Below, one piece after another: positions 46,101-53,414 of a stretch of DNA of 64,000 bases. The notes beneath the pieces were generated by a model. It searched no databases. It was not told the origin of the DNA and was given only the letters and a program-made list of their open reading frames with translations. Both the position numbers and the translations under genes were made by a program. Origin of the DNA: Candidatus Poribacteria bacterium. GTDB lineage: Bacteria > Poribacteria > WGA-4E > WGA-3G. The stretch's first letter is position 1. Each line of letters begins with the position of its first letter. The stretch lies in assembly GCA_022823085.1 (NCBI GenBank), contig JAJDXV010000002.1:1-64000 (forward strand), given 5' to 3'.

Positions 46101-47576
46101 AAAACCCTTATGGTCAACGGACTCATCGTTGAAGCCGAAGTCGAGGGGAACCGATTCTCCTATACACCTGAAACGGCATTAGCCAATGGCAACCACACGG
46201 TCGCGATTGAAGTTGAGGATGGCGATGGTAATACTGCGCAAGCATCTGTTACTTTCGCAGTAGAGATGCCGAGAGACACAACGCCACCCGTTATCTCATC
46301 AGTCGCTCCTACAGGGGTTATCAAAGATTCTGAGCCCGGTAAACTCGGAGCCGTCGTGATTTCAGCCGTCGTAACAGACGAACAATCGGCTGTCTCTTCG
46401 GTGAAATACAGTGTAAATGGTGGACAACTCCTGTCTATATCTAACCTACATATCAATGAAGGCAAGATTGAGGCACCCGTTGATTATGAAGCACATGGAG
46501 ACGGTCTCTACACTGTGCGACTCATCGCAACCAGCGAAGGTGGTACAACCGAACATACGTGGACGTTCACACTCATTGTTGATAACGTCGCACCTACAAT
46601 CACTTCCATTACGCCGTCCGGCACTGTACGCGGTGGACTTCCAGTCATCTCCGCAAGTGCTAACGACGAATCCGGCGTAGCAGAAATGAGTATTGTTCTT
46701 ATCGATAGCGACGGTGAAGAAGTCAGTGGTGGAACCCTTGACGATGGCGAAGATAATGTCTCTGGTATCACGAGACTCGATTTCAATCCTGAAGCTCCGC
46801 TTGAAGAAGGGGTCTACACGATTGAGGTTCGAGCGACCGATCCATACAGTAACTCCGCCTCAGCGAAAGGTACTTTCACGGTTGATTTCGATACCGCCGC
46901 ACCGATCATCACATTGGCATCGCCAGCGAACAACGCCCGCTTGATGTATGCTGAAGGTGAGGAACGTCGACCCACTATCGCAATATCCTACGCGGATGCT
47001 GAAAGTGGAATTGATGTTGATTCCATCCGGTTCGTTTTCAATGACAACCTGATTACTCTCACACCACAGCAGAAATCGGCTTCCCAGGTAACCTATAAAC
47101 CCGCTCAAGACCTTGAGCCGGGACAATACTCGGTTAAACTGGAAGTGTCTGACAGAGCGAACCAAGAGGGTAATGTCTCTGATGAGAGCGACGGTGCACG
47201 TGAAGCGAATATGGCTGTTTATCAATTCACATTCTCTGTTGAATTGCAGGACGGTCCAATATTGGCAGCACGACCCTTGAATTACCCGAACCCCTTCAAG
47301 GACAATACCCGAATCTCATTCACGCTCGCACGACAAGCAACTGTTTCAATCGTCATTTATGACGCAACGTTGCGTCCGGTTCGCGTGCTTGTAGATAATC
47401 AGGTATTGGATGCTGGTAACTATACTCGTAAGGATAATGGTTCAGATGCAATCGGTTGGGATGGAACATCAAGCAGTGGTGAAGATTTAGCTCGAGGCAT
47501 CTACTTCTGTGAAATCATTGTCGCAGACGGTTTCGAGCCTGAATACGCCATTCTCAAACTTGCACTGACGCGCTAA
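40143..47576 (+). CDS. Giant secreted repeat protein with FlgD/T9SS-like C-terminal domain
   Basis: 2477 residues from the ATG at 40143, which has GAGGAGG 8 bases upstream; 12 codons of open frame before it are rejected. Order: signal peptide (KKRTSLVCFLIFTLCVFYTAIPNTVFGQ), two 124-residue helical repeats (SLAEKVFEKY...), a PxPEP linker, a large central region without clear family, then many Ig/cadherin-like beta repeats. Two of these repeats carry EANEDGSYTVGG and NGTYMFHA about 320 residues apart; later ones carry VDNVAPTI and VDFDTAAPIITL. The last 95 residues (LNYPNPFKDNTRISFTL...IYFCEIIVADG) are a FlgD-like Ig fold, as in type IX secretion sorting domains. Almost no cysteine. Probably exported and displayed as an adhesin or surface layer. 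First of three genes with the PorV-like and LysM proteins. Confidence 0.88.
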   Translation: MKKRTSLVCFLIFTLCVFYTAIPNTVFGQEAEPSLAEKVFEKYETTLEDPQVKLLLPSVLEALSDPATLENPIIAQLGGFDAAVDLLLGNPNLITTVVPDATPEVIALLGTEPIQTMFKDPDVRTLMQDSEAVKELAALLTAPSVQPDPAPSVQPEVSLAGKVFEKYRTTLEDPQVQLLLPGVLEALSDPATLENPIIAQLGGFDAAIDLLLGNPGLITTVVPDTPPEVVALLGTEPIQTMFKDPDVRVLLQDAEAVKELAALLAAPPVKPDPAPPVKPEPEPPVKPEPEPPPPTEKADPFDPIMPTDESLLGKSKLGGLSINKISGRKFLQDLLMTATKESRETLKSLSPEVQDLLVEGIVQLIPEQVPFTKKQIRAFLKSDNIPIFSGQIDGSLAQGLDLENFGNALTPMPIELFYPDKTDPNLKYLTRNSLNLYVRVPSVNIGGVKFSSSDGTLQPKDGVRVSDPAILGSETVRYTFRLEEALAATNLPAWPALEDNLEQLFSDVTLRYSNSGLHGEYSGHPMTADFTENGVVWEVDVDVTQGNNFYYFDVTLAIPLTLQVLDREQLEILAKETTKGNLPSISEVLNATLDPPLEIKMWSMPDPRNLQLADRGILDALFDSNFQTVFKSAADPLLAKLLSGGSLTPQEILDAVTKHRARLQTILLGNSNRITTQFESGFDPLLASVFSIPKVDPESESLWVASFDNIHDGNYFVGAVVHDADGNPLDQMWSDITVDTKAPEANVEISEGDNTAVYHNDADGIYVATNLGPGTATLKVTGIPGAGPSNYVREGYGYLLYQILGLNPDGTPYRGQSSLQRPNTWMPLTPEATMLASTVWEQTIAQLVDQGALPEELDFAGATLPTKTLNLETVLAFLGTPAGLAYIENDPTLGPALEDLGNFLDQDLLDPKVINLLVEVFGATAELINHIPITYGDPHNDVMMLAQIGEDVLAGDYGIRALGIDTLFNVSSHTAPTRLRIVDSREQLVDGTLVHFDRASVTFAVIGDCNMDGDTDDLFESGLIADGNVTIFNNTTENVMLTVTVDHRSPHPATVMVQYMDASGVWQEIDEPVGLTGYGTGDTLTIPWNVADFNELLGGNEMGEVMVRAVATNDLQLTDQNPTVGTIKLDAGICPLDPEVIAITVDPATTTNSNSGAPQGMLTLNAYTPSRTSTSIDSVRLAAKGPQDAEWTIETSEVVEDIGGQTLADLLGDLVSTVGPEKPTVNVDSTYRKWSITVDTTTLADTITAGKDENQYVVMGYVSTNGTEVAPVDGVEAKFSVDNIDGTKITAVADADGAVEANEDGSYTVGGLVDKYDEAVESPMVTFTIEPLSYPATYASVMVVTDAEGASIGEATETAEGSGVFEITVDVGILADGEYLENGTYMFHAVTVDAEGSEVPETDGAKISVNVENTRRPAPEILAITTDPAAETNPDSGAPKGIVTVNAYSIGEATSPLIDSMGFEVARQSQIDDDSAWKPVGATEEGMVVTSEEVQELQHLNADSLSDIIAVAAGTAATSSEPAPIHRYQSYQKWSLSIDTTDPELGLEDTIDKDSDAARDASLDKDPYVVRAVAFSTANDSETPSPDGVQSTFSLDNVDDVGPLGPTNIIAVADVAGPIEANEDGSYTVGGIVDDTVPSPIATFTIEQTADPITYEGGSVNLVQTTEDGTETTTEGEAGVLDTITIDVGMLENGTYMFHALTVDEFGNVQPNESPMITVHVDNIRVSDLSDPVVIAVDGTEVADAPTEPISLRESVTVSFMVANASLAAEELSGAVDGSEVPSESAEDPENTFSLMVEVGGLVDGVYTPDGVITKRNGSVAFPLTTVNVDNTGPMVMIESPTDGEAVDSLPTVHATYNDGAGSGTDKDGQEVLPWATTELADGPTVGITRLQPEQGNTDVEVDQDAIETDNGTLVYTRTEQLPGGAYRITVQVADVLGNVGSGSQEFVINGTLPTVAIHSPASGQTFDHGQPLISGEFSGAGTVEIKTLMVNGLIVEAEVEGNRFSYTPETALANGNHTVAIEVEDGDGNTAQASVTFAVEMPRDTTPPVISSVAPTGVIKDSEPGKLGAVVISAVVTDEQSAVSSVKYSVNGGQLLSISNLHINEGKIEAPVDYEAHGDGLYTVRLIATSEGGTTEHTWTFTLIVDNVAPTITSITPSGTVRGGLPVISASANDESGVAEMSIVLIDSDGEEVSGGTLDDGEDNVSGITRLDFNPEAPLEEGVYTIEVRATDPYSNSASAKGTFTVDFDTAAPIITLASPANNARLMYAEGEERRPTIAISYADAESGIDVDSIRFVFNDNLITLTPQQKSASQVTYKPAQDLEPGQYSVKLEVSDRANQEGNVSDESDGAREANMAVYQFTFSVELQDGPILAARPLNYPNPFKDNTRISFTLARQATVSIVIYDATLRPVRVLVDNQVLDAGNYTRKDNGSDAIGWDGTSSSGEDLARGIYFCEIIVADGFEPEYAILKLALTR
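40242..40985 (+). repeat. Two tandem 372-bp coding repeats
   Basis: Copy 1 begins near 40242 and copy 2 near 40614; they are nearly identical over about 330 bp. Each encodes a 124-residue helical unit ending in a proline-rich spacer, which is further duplicated (CCACCGGTTAAACCTGA-type 15-24 bp units near 40945-41010). Confidence 0.8.
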
Positions 47577-47592
47577 GTAAATGGCAGTCCTT

Positions 47593-47630
47593 ATATCGGG
47601 AATTGGACACACCTGTCCGGTTCCCGATAT
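47593..47630. promoter_or_regulatory. 17-bp hairpin between giant gene and PorV-like gene
   Basis: ATATCGGGAA plus TTGGACA pairs with TGTCCGG plus TTCCCGATAT (two G-T pairs) around a 4-base loop. It lies 16 bp after the giant gene's stop and 22 bp before the next ATG, with no T-run. It may protect or partly block the transcript so that the two proteins are made in different amounts. Confidence 0.6.
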
Positions 47631-47652
47631 GGACAGTCTTTTGGAGGATATA

Positions 47653-48651
47653 ATGTTAATAACAGAGCAAATTGCTAAGTGGGTTTCAAAAAAATACCCA
47701 AAATTGCTATGCGGTGTCATACCACTTTTCTTACTTATCCTAATGGTGGCACCGGTCAGTCACGCTGGCGTGGACGCTATGCCACATCTACGACTTGGTG
47801 CCGGTGCACGCTCAATCGGTTTAGCCGGGGCGTTCACAGCAATCGCCGATGATGCCACCGCAACGGTCTGGAACCCAGCAGGACTCGGATCCGCAGCGGA
47901 CCTAAGCCTCAACTTCTCGACCCAGCGGCTCGATCTTGATAGAAGCCACAACTTCATCGCACTCACAAAAGCACTCGGTTCAGCCGGTTCTGTCGGAATC
48001 GCTGTCACCAACGCTGGTGTGAGTGGAATACAACAGTATGATGCGAATGAAAATTACGGCGGCGAATTCGATTACAGCGCGAACGCCTACTCCCTCTCTT
48101 ACGGCATCGGTTTCGGAAACTTCAGCGTCGGCCTAACAGGGCGCATGTTGGCGGATAACTTCGGCTTAGAGAGCGTTGAAAACCAGAGCGGCTTTGGCGG
48201 CGTAGATGTCGGCTTGATGGGGCACGCCTTGCATATAGATGTCGGTGAAGAACAGGTCCCGACCTTCCATTACGGCGTTGTTGCTAAATACCTCGGCGCA
48301 TCCCTCGGTGATGACACTGTGCCAATGGTCGTTAACCTCGGTTTGGCTTACAACCTTTATATGGGGAACGTTGTCACATTCGCAGCGGACCTCGAGCAAG
48401 AGTTCGTCAATCTCGACGAGAGCGCCACGAGCCTAAGACTCGGTGCTGAGTACACGATCGTCAATTATAAATCCACTGCCTTCTCCATTCGTGGCGGAGT
48501 CAAAGCATCACGCGACGCACAGAGCCTCTTCGGCGGTTTTGGGGTCAATATAGGCGGGCTGCAACTGGATTATGCTATCCAAGATGGTATGGCGATCGAA
48601 ATCAACGGCGTCGGATCAACGCACTATGCTTCCCTCTCTTACATGTTTTAA
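47653..48651 (+). CDS. PorV/PorQ-like outer-membrane beta-barrel protein
   Basis: 332 residues from the ATG at 47653 (GGAGG 5 bases upstream); the longer frame runs through the hairpin and is rejected. Signal peptide to about residue 39 (ending PVSHAG). The mature protein opens MPHLRLGAGARSIGLAGAFTAIADDATATVWNPAGL, the hallmark of the PorV/PorQ/UPF0164 family, and consists of alternating amphipathic strands to a terminal phenylalanine (YASLSYMF), as outer-membrane barrels do. In Bacteroidota PorV shuttles type IX cargo. Its place just after a protein with a FlgD-like tail fits a similar role. Confidence 0.88.
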   Translation: MLITEQIAKWVSKKYPKLLCGVIPLFLLILMVAPVSHAGVDAMPHLRLGAGARSIGLAGAFTAIADDATATVWNPAGLGSAADLSLNFSTQRLDLDRSHNFIALTKALGSAGSVGIAVTNAGVSGIQQYDANENYGGEFDYSANAYSLSYGIGFGNFSVGLTGRMLADNFGLESVENQSGFGGVDVGLMGHALHIDVGEEQVPTFHYGVVAKYLGASLGDDTVPMVVNLGLAYNLYMGNVVTFAADLEQEFVNLDESATSLRLGAEYTIVNYKSTAFSIRGGVKASRDAQSLFGGFGVNIGGLQLDYAIQDGMAIEINGVGSTHYASLSYMF

Positions 48652-48663
48652 AGGAGATTATTT

Positions 48664-49527
48664 ATGAAAATCATAAGAGGCACTCTGAAGTTGGCACTGA
48701 TTCTGTATATCTGCGCAACACTCAGTGGCGTTTACGTCTTGTCCGCTTCGGCACGCATCACACCCCACGATGGGGATGATGATACCATGCTCATCACCAT
48801 TGAAAAGGGCGATACCCTCTGGGACCTCTGCCAAGAGTATCTCAAAGATCCCCTCCAGTGGCGCGAACTGAGTAAATACAACGACTTTACCAATCCACAC
48901 CTTATCTATCCAGGCGAAAAATTGCGTATTCCAATCGCTATGGCAAAAGATGTTGTTGAGATTGCTGAAGCAGACCTCGCCAAGCAGCAGGAAGAAATCC
49001 AGAATCTGAAGGCTGAACTCGCTGAATCCGAAGCAACACGCGATAGACTTGAGTCAGAAATTAAAGCGCTCAATGAGAGTATGGCTAAACTCAAAGCACA
49101 ACTCAAAGCCCTTGAGGATAGCCTGAAATCACAAGAAAAATTGATGGCGGCAGTGAAAGACTCCAGTGATGGCGTCTCCGCCAACATCAAAAAAGCACTC
49201 GAAGCCAATAAGGCTGCTCTCCTTGAAAAGATCGCCCATCTTGATGAGCATCTTGAAGCAGTCGCTTCAATGCTTGAAGAACAACAGATGAAAGCGGCAG
49301 AAACACACGCAGCCATCGAAGCTATCCAAGCGGACGTGAAAATGTTTCTAACGCACGTTGAGGCAAACCAGAAAGCGATCAACGAGGTCAAGATGATCCT
49401 TGAAAATGCCAAAGGTGTACACGAGGAAATTTCTACATCCAAACGCGCTTTGGTGTTCCTGACAACAGTCGCAGCAGGTATCGGATGGTTCGCTCTAAAT
49501 ACTATCGGTGGACGCAGCGGCGAATAA
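48664..49527 (+). CDS. LysM-domain protein with long coiled coil and C-terminal membrane helix
   Basis: 287 residues: N-terminal signal/anchor helix, LysM domain (TIEKGDTLWDLCQEYLKDPLQWRELSKYN...LIYPGEKLRIP, about 45-95), a coiled coil from about 100 to 255, and a terminal helix (ALVFLTTVAAGIGWFAL). LysM binds peptidoglycan. AAGGAG precedes the ATG. The protein could hold the surface system to the cell wall or measure the periplasmic gap. The operon ends at the terminator 49550-49585. Confidence 0.85.
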   Translation: MKIIRGTLKLALILYICATLSGVYVLSASARITPHDGDDDTMLITIEKGDTLWDLCQEYLKDPLQWRELSKYNDFTNPHLIYPGEKLRIPIAMAKDVVEIAEADLAKQQEEIQNLKAELAESEATRDRLESEIKALNESMAKLKAQLKALEDSLKSQEKLMAAVKDSSDGVSANIKKALEANKAALLEKIAHLDEHLEAVASMLEEQQMKAAETHAAIEAIQADVKMFLTHVEANQKAINEVKMILENAKGVHEEISTSKRALVFLTTVAAGIGWFALNTIGGRSGE

Positions 49528-49549
49528 ATCAAAATGCATCACCTTTTAG

Positions 49550-49585
49550 GCAGGGAAGGTGTTTCAACACCTCCCTGCTTTTTTT
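49550..49585 (+). terminator. Rho-independent terminator of the surface operon
   Basis: GCAGGGAAGGTGTT pairs with AACACCTCCCTGC (one bulged base) with a 2-base loop, followed by seven Ts. Confidence 0.9.
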
Positions 49586-49590
49586 ATATT

Positions 49591-50169
49591 ATGTCGTCGA
49601 ATACCTCCAAATACCCTCTCCAACCACCATTCACGCAGACAATCGCACTCTATGGCGATAGAGCCGGAAGTAAAGGCACTTTTGAATTTGCTGGCTTCGC
49701 GTGGATACACAATACAAAGGTGATACTCGTACAAGGCAACGTACATAACCTGAGCAGTGCCGCTGAATGGCGCTGCTTGTTACGTCTAACGACACTCGCA
49801 CACCGCCTCAAAAAGCCTATCGTTTTGTGGAATCTGCCTGTCGCACATATCGCAGCGATACAACGGCGGACCTCCTTAGCCGCCGCACAGACAATCCAAA
49901 AAACCGAATTGGCACTGCTAAGACTGCCGTCTCCGATTATTGCTGTTTTTGACGAAAACTGTGGTGTTGACTCTACCGAATTGGCATTAGGATGGAGTGA
50001 TGGAATTGTAATACCAGCATTATTGGAGGGACAATTTTCGGAACGTCAGAATGTCAAGAGCGCACAGCAGCCAACAGATGTCGCTTCTGCAATCTTGGAA
50101 CTCATACATAAAGCTGAGAAGATCCCCGCCACAGAACTGGTCAAAAACCGGCAAGAAACCCTACGCTAA
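49591..50169 (+). CDS. Degenerate AccA/carboxyltransferase-like protein
   Basis: 192 residues from the ATG at 49591; the longer frame runs through the terminator and is rejected. 'TIALYGDRAGSKGTFEFAGFAWIHNTKVILVQGN' corresponds to the GDRA segment of acetyl-CoA carboxylase alpha (GDRA...GI.R..G..V..I). 'LTTLAHRLKKPIVLWNLP' matches its 'AE.FG.PI...D.PGA' segment, but the oxyanion PGAYPG motif is missing. The remainder is weakly similar. Enzyme activity is doubtful. No clear Shine-Dalgarno. It ends 4 bp into the convergent transporter gene. Confidence 0.55.
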   Translation: MSSNTSKYPLQPPFTQTIALYGDRAGSKGTFEFAGFAWIHNTKVILVQGNVHNLSSAAEWRCLLRLTTLAHRLKKPIVLWNLPVAHIAAIQRRTSLAAAQTIQKTELALLRLPSPIIAVFDENCGVDSTELALGWSDGIVIPALLEGQFSERQNVKSAQQPTDVASAILELIHKAEKIPATELVKNRQETLR

Positions 50170-50960
50170 CCAAGCCCAAGAAGCGATTTAATGTCTAAAT
50201 TAAACGGCTCTAACGCAAGGTTCGTCGCAAAAACAAGCACAGTGACAACGAGGACCACTTTAATCCATTTATCGCCTTTTTCGACTGCCCAATGGCTGCC
50301 AATCCAGGCACCGGTAGCATTCCCTATCGCTAACGTCACACCTAAAGTCCAGTCAACCTGCTTGTTTAAAATAAAAGTGCCGAGCGCGATCACCGTATAA
50401 CAGAAAATAACAAAAACTTTAATCGCATTCGTCCGAACGAGATCAATGCCTGTCAAAAGGCGCAGCGCCGTTATAACAAGCAATCCCACACCTGCCTGAA
50501 TGAAACCGCCATAAATCCCGATGAAGAAGAATACAACCATCGCAATGGCTTTAGAGCCTGTGCCGCTGCTCTCTATCCTATCCTTTAACCTGGCTGTTGG
50601 GTTCAGCAGTGTTAAAGTTAGCATAATAAGCATCACAGCTGCAAGAATGAATTGAAATAGCGCGGCATCCGTACCAATCGCAATTTTGGCACCTATCCAC
50701 GCCCCGATAGCTGCAGGGACAGCAAGTAAAATGCCATACCGAAAATCAGAAACCCCCTTACGCCGAAAACCGATAATGGCACTGATGTTTTGAAAGAAAA
50801 TAGCGACACGGTTCGTCCCGTTTGCTAATACCGGGTCGGAGGTCAGGAAAATCAACATCGGCAGTGCCAGCAATGACCCGCCAGCAGCAACCGTATTTAT
50901 GAAACCAGCGCAGATACCTGTACCAAAGAGTAAGACTGTATGCAGCAGATTAAAATCCAC
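50166..50960 (-). CDS. TauE/SafE-family sulfite/anion exporter
   Basis: 264 residues, seven or eight membrane helices in two similar halves. 'GICAGFINTVAAGGSLLALPMLIFL' and 'GIYGGFIQAGVGLLVITALRLL' are the paired glycine-rich family motifs. Start is GTG with AAGGAG 12 bases upstream. Relatives export sulfite, sulfoacetate or other organosulfur anions, which fits the sulfatases in the window, but this is inference. The 93-residue membrane protein precedes it with 5 bp between. Confidence 0.85.
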   Translation of the reverse strand: MDFNLLHTVLLFGTGICAGFINTVAAGGSLLALPMLIFLTSDPVLANGTNRVAIFFQNISAIIGFRRKGVSDFRYGILLAVPAAIGAWIGAKIAIGTDAALFQFILAAVMLIMLTLTLLNPTARLKDRIESSGTGSKAIAMVVFFFIGIYGGFIQAGVGLLVITALRLLTGIDLVRTNAIKVFVIFCYTVIALGTFILNKQVDWTLGVTLAIGNATGAWIGSHWAVEKGDKWIKVVLVVTVLVFATNLALEPFNLDIKSLLGLG

Positions 50961-50965
50961 TTATT

Positions 50966-51247
50966 TTACGAGCTCCTTTTTTCCGATGAACCGGAGGGTC
51001 TCTGACGATATTTCGCAACCCCGATTGAGACGATAGCGGTAAGATTTCCTAAGATAATAGCACTCCCGATTGCAGTCAGTACCAAAAAACCGCCGACTTG
51101 AAGGATTCCGTCCCCGAACGGGCATTGCCATTTTAAAGCGAAAATAGCCACACAAGGAATCAATAAACCGAGGACGAAACCTATGCCTGCAGCGTTACCT
51201 GCGATATTCTGCAGTTTTCTTAATCCCGGCAATCGGACTTCAAACAT
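50966..51247 (-). CDS. Small two-helix membrane protein
   Basis: 93 residues with two hydrophobic segments (AGIGFVLGLLIPCVAIFAL and GGFLVLTAIGSAIILGNLTAIVSIG) and a basic/serine tail. Its 3' end carries the Shine-Dalgarno of the TauE/SafE gene. No family recognised; the coupling suggests a membrane partner of that exporter. Confidence 0.6.
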   Translation of the reverse strand: MFEVRLPGLRKLQNIAGNAAGIGFVLGLLIPCVAIFALKWQCPFGDGILQVGGFLVLTAIGSAIILGNLTAIVSIGVAKYRQRPSGSSEKRSS

Positions 51248-51279
51248 CTCTGTTCTCTCTTGGCAGTGTTTACTTACCT

Positions 51280-52293
51280 TTAGGCGAGACCCAAATACTT
51301 GTCTCTGCCTTGTACGAGTGCCTCTATCTTTCTATCTACGACGGAACGTTGAAGCATCCAAAAGCCGCAGTCCGGATGTACCCAGCCGATGCGCCCAGCA
51401 CCTACCACCTTTTCGGCTTTTTCTATACGCGCTGCTACGTCGTCAGGTGTCTCAACAGGATTAACCTTCACATCAATAACACCGATGCCGAGGACAGTGT
51501 TTGATGTAACTGCCTTAAGTGCTTCGAGGTCTTCTGATGGACGGTGTTGCAGTTCCAGAACGAGATGGTCGCACCGAAGCGTATTCAGGAAGTCAATGAG
51601 AGCCGCCCAGCCGCCCTTTTGAATAACTTGTCCACCGTAGTTACCGAAGCAGAAATGGACGGCTTTCTCTCCGTCAAACGCGTCAAGAACGATATTGATC
51701 GCCTCGGCAGCACGCGGCGCATCTTGCGGGTTCCCCGGTATGTTTGCCTCATCAATTTGGAGACAGGCACAGTCTAAGTCGCGTACCTGTGCTGCTAAGA
51801 CCTCTGCCAAAGCAGTCAGCAGGGAATCAAAGTCGCCGTAATGTCTATCCAACAGTGTCCGGGCGAGCATGTACGGACTTGTCACTGTAAATTTGATATG
51901 ATTACCAGCGACACGCACCGCACGCTCACAGTCGGAAACAAGGTTAAGTGTTCCTTCCGCTAACGCACTCTCAACGACACCGGCAGGTTTCGCCCGAAAT
52001 TGCATCGTCTGCATCTGCCTGAATTCGTGCCACTCCTGCCTGCCTACCTCCGCACGGATACCTGAGAGCGGACGGATGAAATAGTCGATCATGCCGTTCG
52101 TATCTGGATGGTTCGGGTCGAACCGATACAGTTCGCCATCTGTCGGTAGGTCAATACCGAGTTGCCGTTGGATATCCACAACAACCCGTGTCGCATCCAA
52201 AAGCGATTGTTCTGTCGGCATCGACAAAAGCCACGCTGGAACAGGGTAGGAACCGACGGTTGTGGTTAAAATTTCTGGTTTTTTTCTTAGCAT
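51280..52293 (-). CDS. MetE C-terminal-like (cobalamin-independent) methyltransferase
   Basis: 337 residues from the ATG at 52293; the longer frame overlaps the upstream gene. A single UROD/MetE-like barrel without the MetE N-terminal half. It begins LTTTVGSYPVPAWL. Zinc ligands H and C in VHFCFGNYGG, E in LVLELQHRP, C in GWVHPDCGF. Short archaeal-type MetE proteins methylate homocysteine using a corrinoid protein or methyl-tetrahydrofolate. Others in the family handle different thiols, so the acceptor is uncertain. Confidence 0.85.
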   Translation of the reverse strand: MLRKKPEILTTTVGSYPVPAWLLSMPTEQSLLDATRVVVDIQRQLGIDLPTDGELYRFDPNHPDTNGMIDYFIRPLSGIRAEVGRQEWHEFRQMQTMQFRAKPAGVVESALAEGTLNLVSDCERAVRVAGNHIKFTVTSPYMLARTLLDRHYGDFDSLLTALAEVLAAQVRDLDCACLQIDEANIPGNPQDAPRAAEAINIVLDAFDGEKAVHFCFGNYGGQVIQKGGWAALIDFLNTLRCDHLVLELQHRPSEDLEALKAVTSNTVLGIGVIDVKVNPVETPDDVAARIEKAEKVVGAGRIGWVHPDCGFWMLQRSVVDRKIEALVQGRDKYLGLA

Positions 52294-52303
52294 ATTTACT
52301 GGT

Positions 52304-53314
52304 TTAATTTTCTCCGACTTTAAAGGATTCCAATTCAAAGACCGTATCAACGGTCAGCTCACCACGCGTCTGCGATTGTGTAAACCTGACAATGCCGACA
52401 TCCGGAGCAATCCACTTTTTCACGACAGTCACATCAAGTGGAAAATCCTGATTCCCGATATCGAAGCCCCACCGAAACGATTCTTGAACTTGAAAAACAT
52501 GGGCAAAGGTCCCAGCTGGCACCGTCACTGTCTCTTCTGAAAGTACCTCGAATTCATCGAGTCCACCACCGATTGGAAAAAGTTCAGGTACTAATTTCGC
52601 CTGAAAATTAACATCCCACTTTTCTCCAGGAATAAGCGGAAATTGGTATAATGGCAGAAATGGCTCAAATAGGATTGTATCGCCTGTGCCGGATGTAGTA
52701 TTCTGTGCATGCTGCACAATACCTGATACCTCACCCTTTTCATCAAGATGCGGTCCCAAATACGTGTAGTTTACAATGTTCTCCAAACCTTCAGCCGTAC
52801 TGGATTTCTGGAGCACAAAGCTGTCAATCGTTTGTCCACCGGCGCGTTGGATCTGAATGGTATCCACGATTTCAAAGGTAACCTCACTACCATTTTCGTC
52901 GCGGTAATGCCATATATTTCCCACAGCCAATGGATAATAATTGCCCGGTCGAGTTCGCCACACTTGGATGTCAAGTGTGCTTGTTATAGTGCTTTTGCCG
53001 TCGCTGATCCTGACCTCAATCTGATACTTACGTTCAGTTTCAGGGGCTTGCCAAACCGCGCCTGATGCGTTCTCCGTTAGTTCGCCACCTGTTACGGACC
53101 ATGTATACGATAAAACATCATTTTCGAGGTCACCGGCTACGAGGACAATTTGTACCTCGCCACCCGGATCCACAATAGCTGGTTCGGCTTCAAAAGTGAT
53201 AATACGTGGCGCGAGATTTGTGTCAAGCGATTCGTCACTACCACAACCTAATCCAACGCTTATCAGTACGAAGCAGAGGATTTTCCAAATATTAATCAAT
53301 TTTCTCATTTGCAT
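52304..53314 (-). CDS. PKD-like lipoprotein
   Basis: 336 residues. Signal sequence ending SVGLGC, with the cysteine at 24; the lipobox is slightly irregular (GLG before C). Residues 36-118 form a PKD/Ig-like domain (DPGGEVQIVLVAGDLENDVLSYTWSVTGGE, read with gaps). Residues 122-330 are a beta-rich domain starting YYPLAVGNIWHYRDENGSEV, common in secreted proteins of unknown function. GGAGG lies 7 bases before the ATG. Probably outer-membrane attached. Directly upstream of the MetE-like gene. Confidence 0.75.
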   Translation of the reverse strand: MQMRKLINIWKILCFVLISVGLGCGSDESLDTNLAPRIITFEAEPAIVDPGGEVQIVLVAGDLENDVLSYTWSVTGGELTENASGAVWQAPETERKYQIEVRISDGKSTITSTLDIQVWRTRPGNYYPLAVGNIWHYRDENGSEVTFEIVDTIQIQRAGGQTIDSFVLQKSSTAEGLENIVNYTYLGPHLDEKGEVSGIVQHAQNTTSGTGDTILFEPFLPLYQFPLIPGEKWDVNFQAKLVPELFPIGGGLDEFEVLSEETVTVPAGTFAHVFQVQESFRWGFDIGNQDFPLDVTVVKKWIAPDVGIVRFTQSQTRGELTVDTVFELESFKVGEN

Positions 53315-53414
53315 GACATTTCCTCCGTGAGCGTGTTTCGTTGCTCCAGATAGAATCTTCTGAATTCCGATAAGAACCGCTTCAGGAAATGTCTTCTGTT
53401 AGACATCGCGCACT

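Noticed and set aside
47581..47652. Upstream start for the PorV-like protein
   Set aside because: It runs through the 17-bp hairpin, and the signal peptide begins at 47653 with a good ribosome site.
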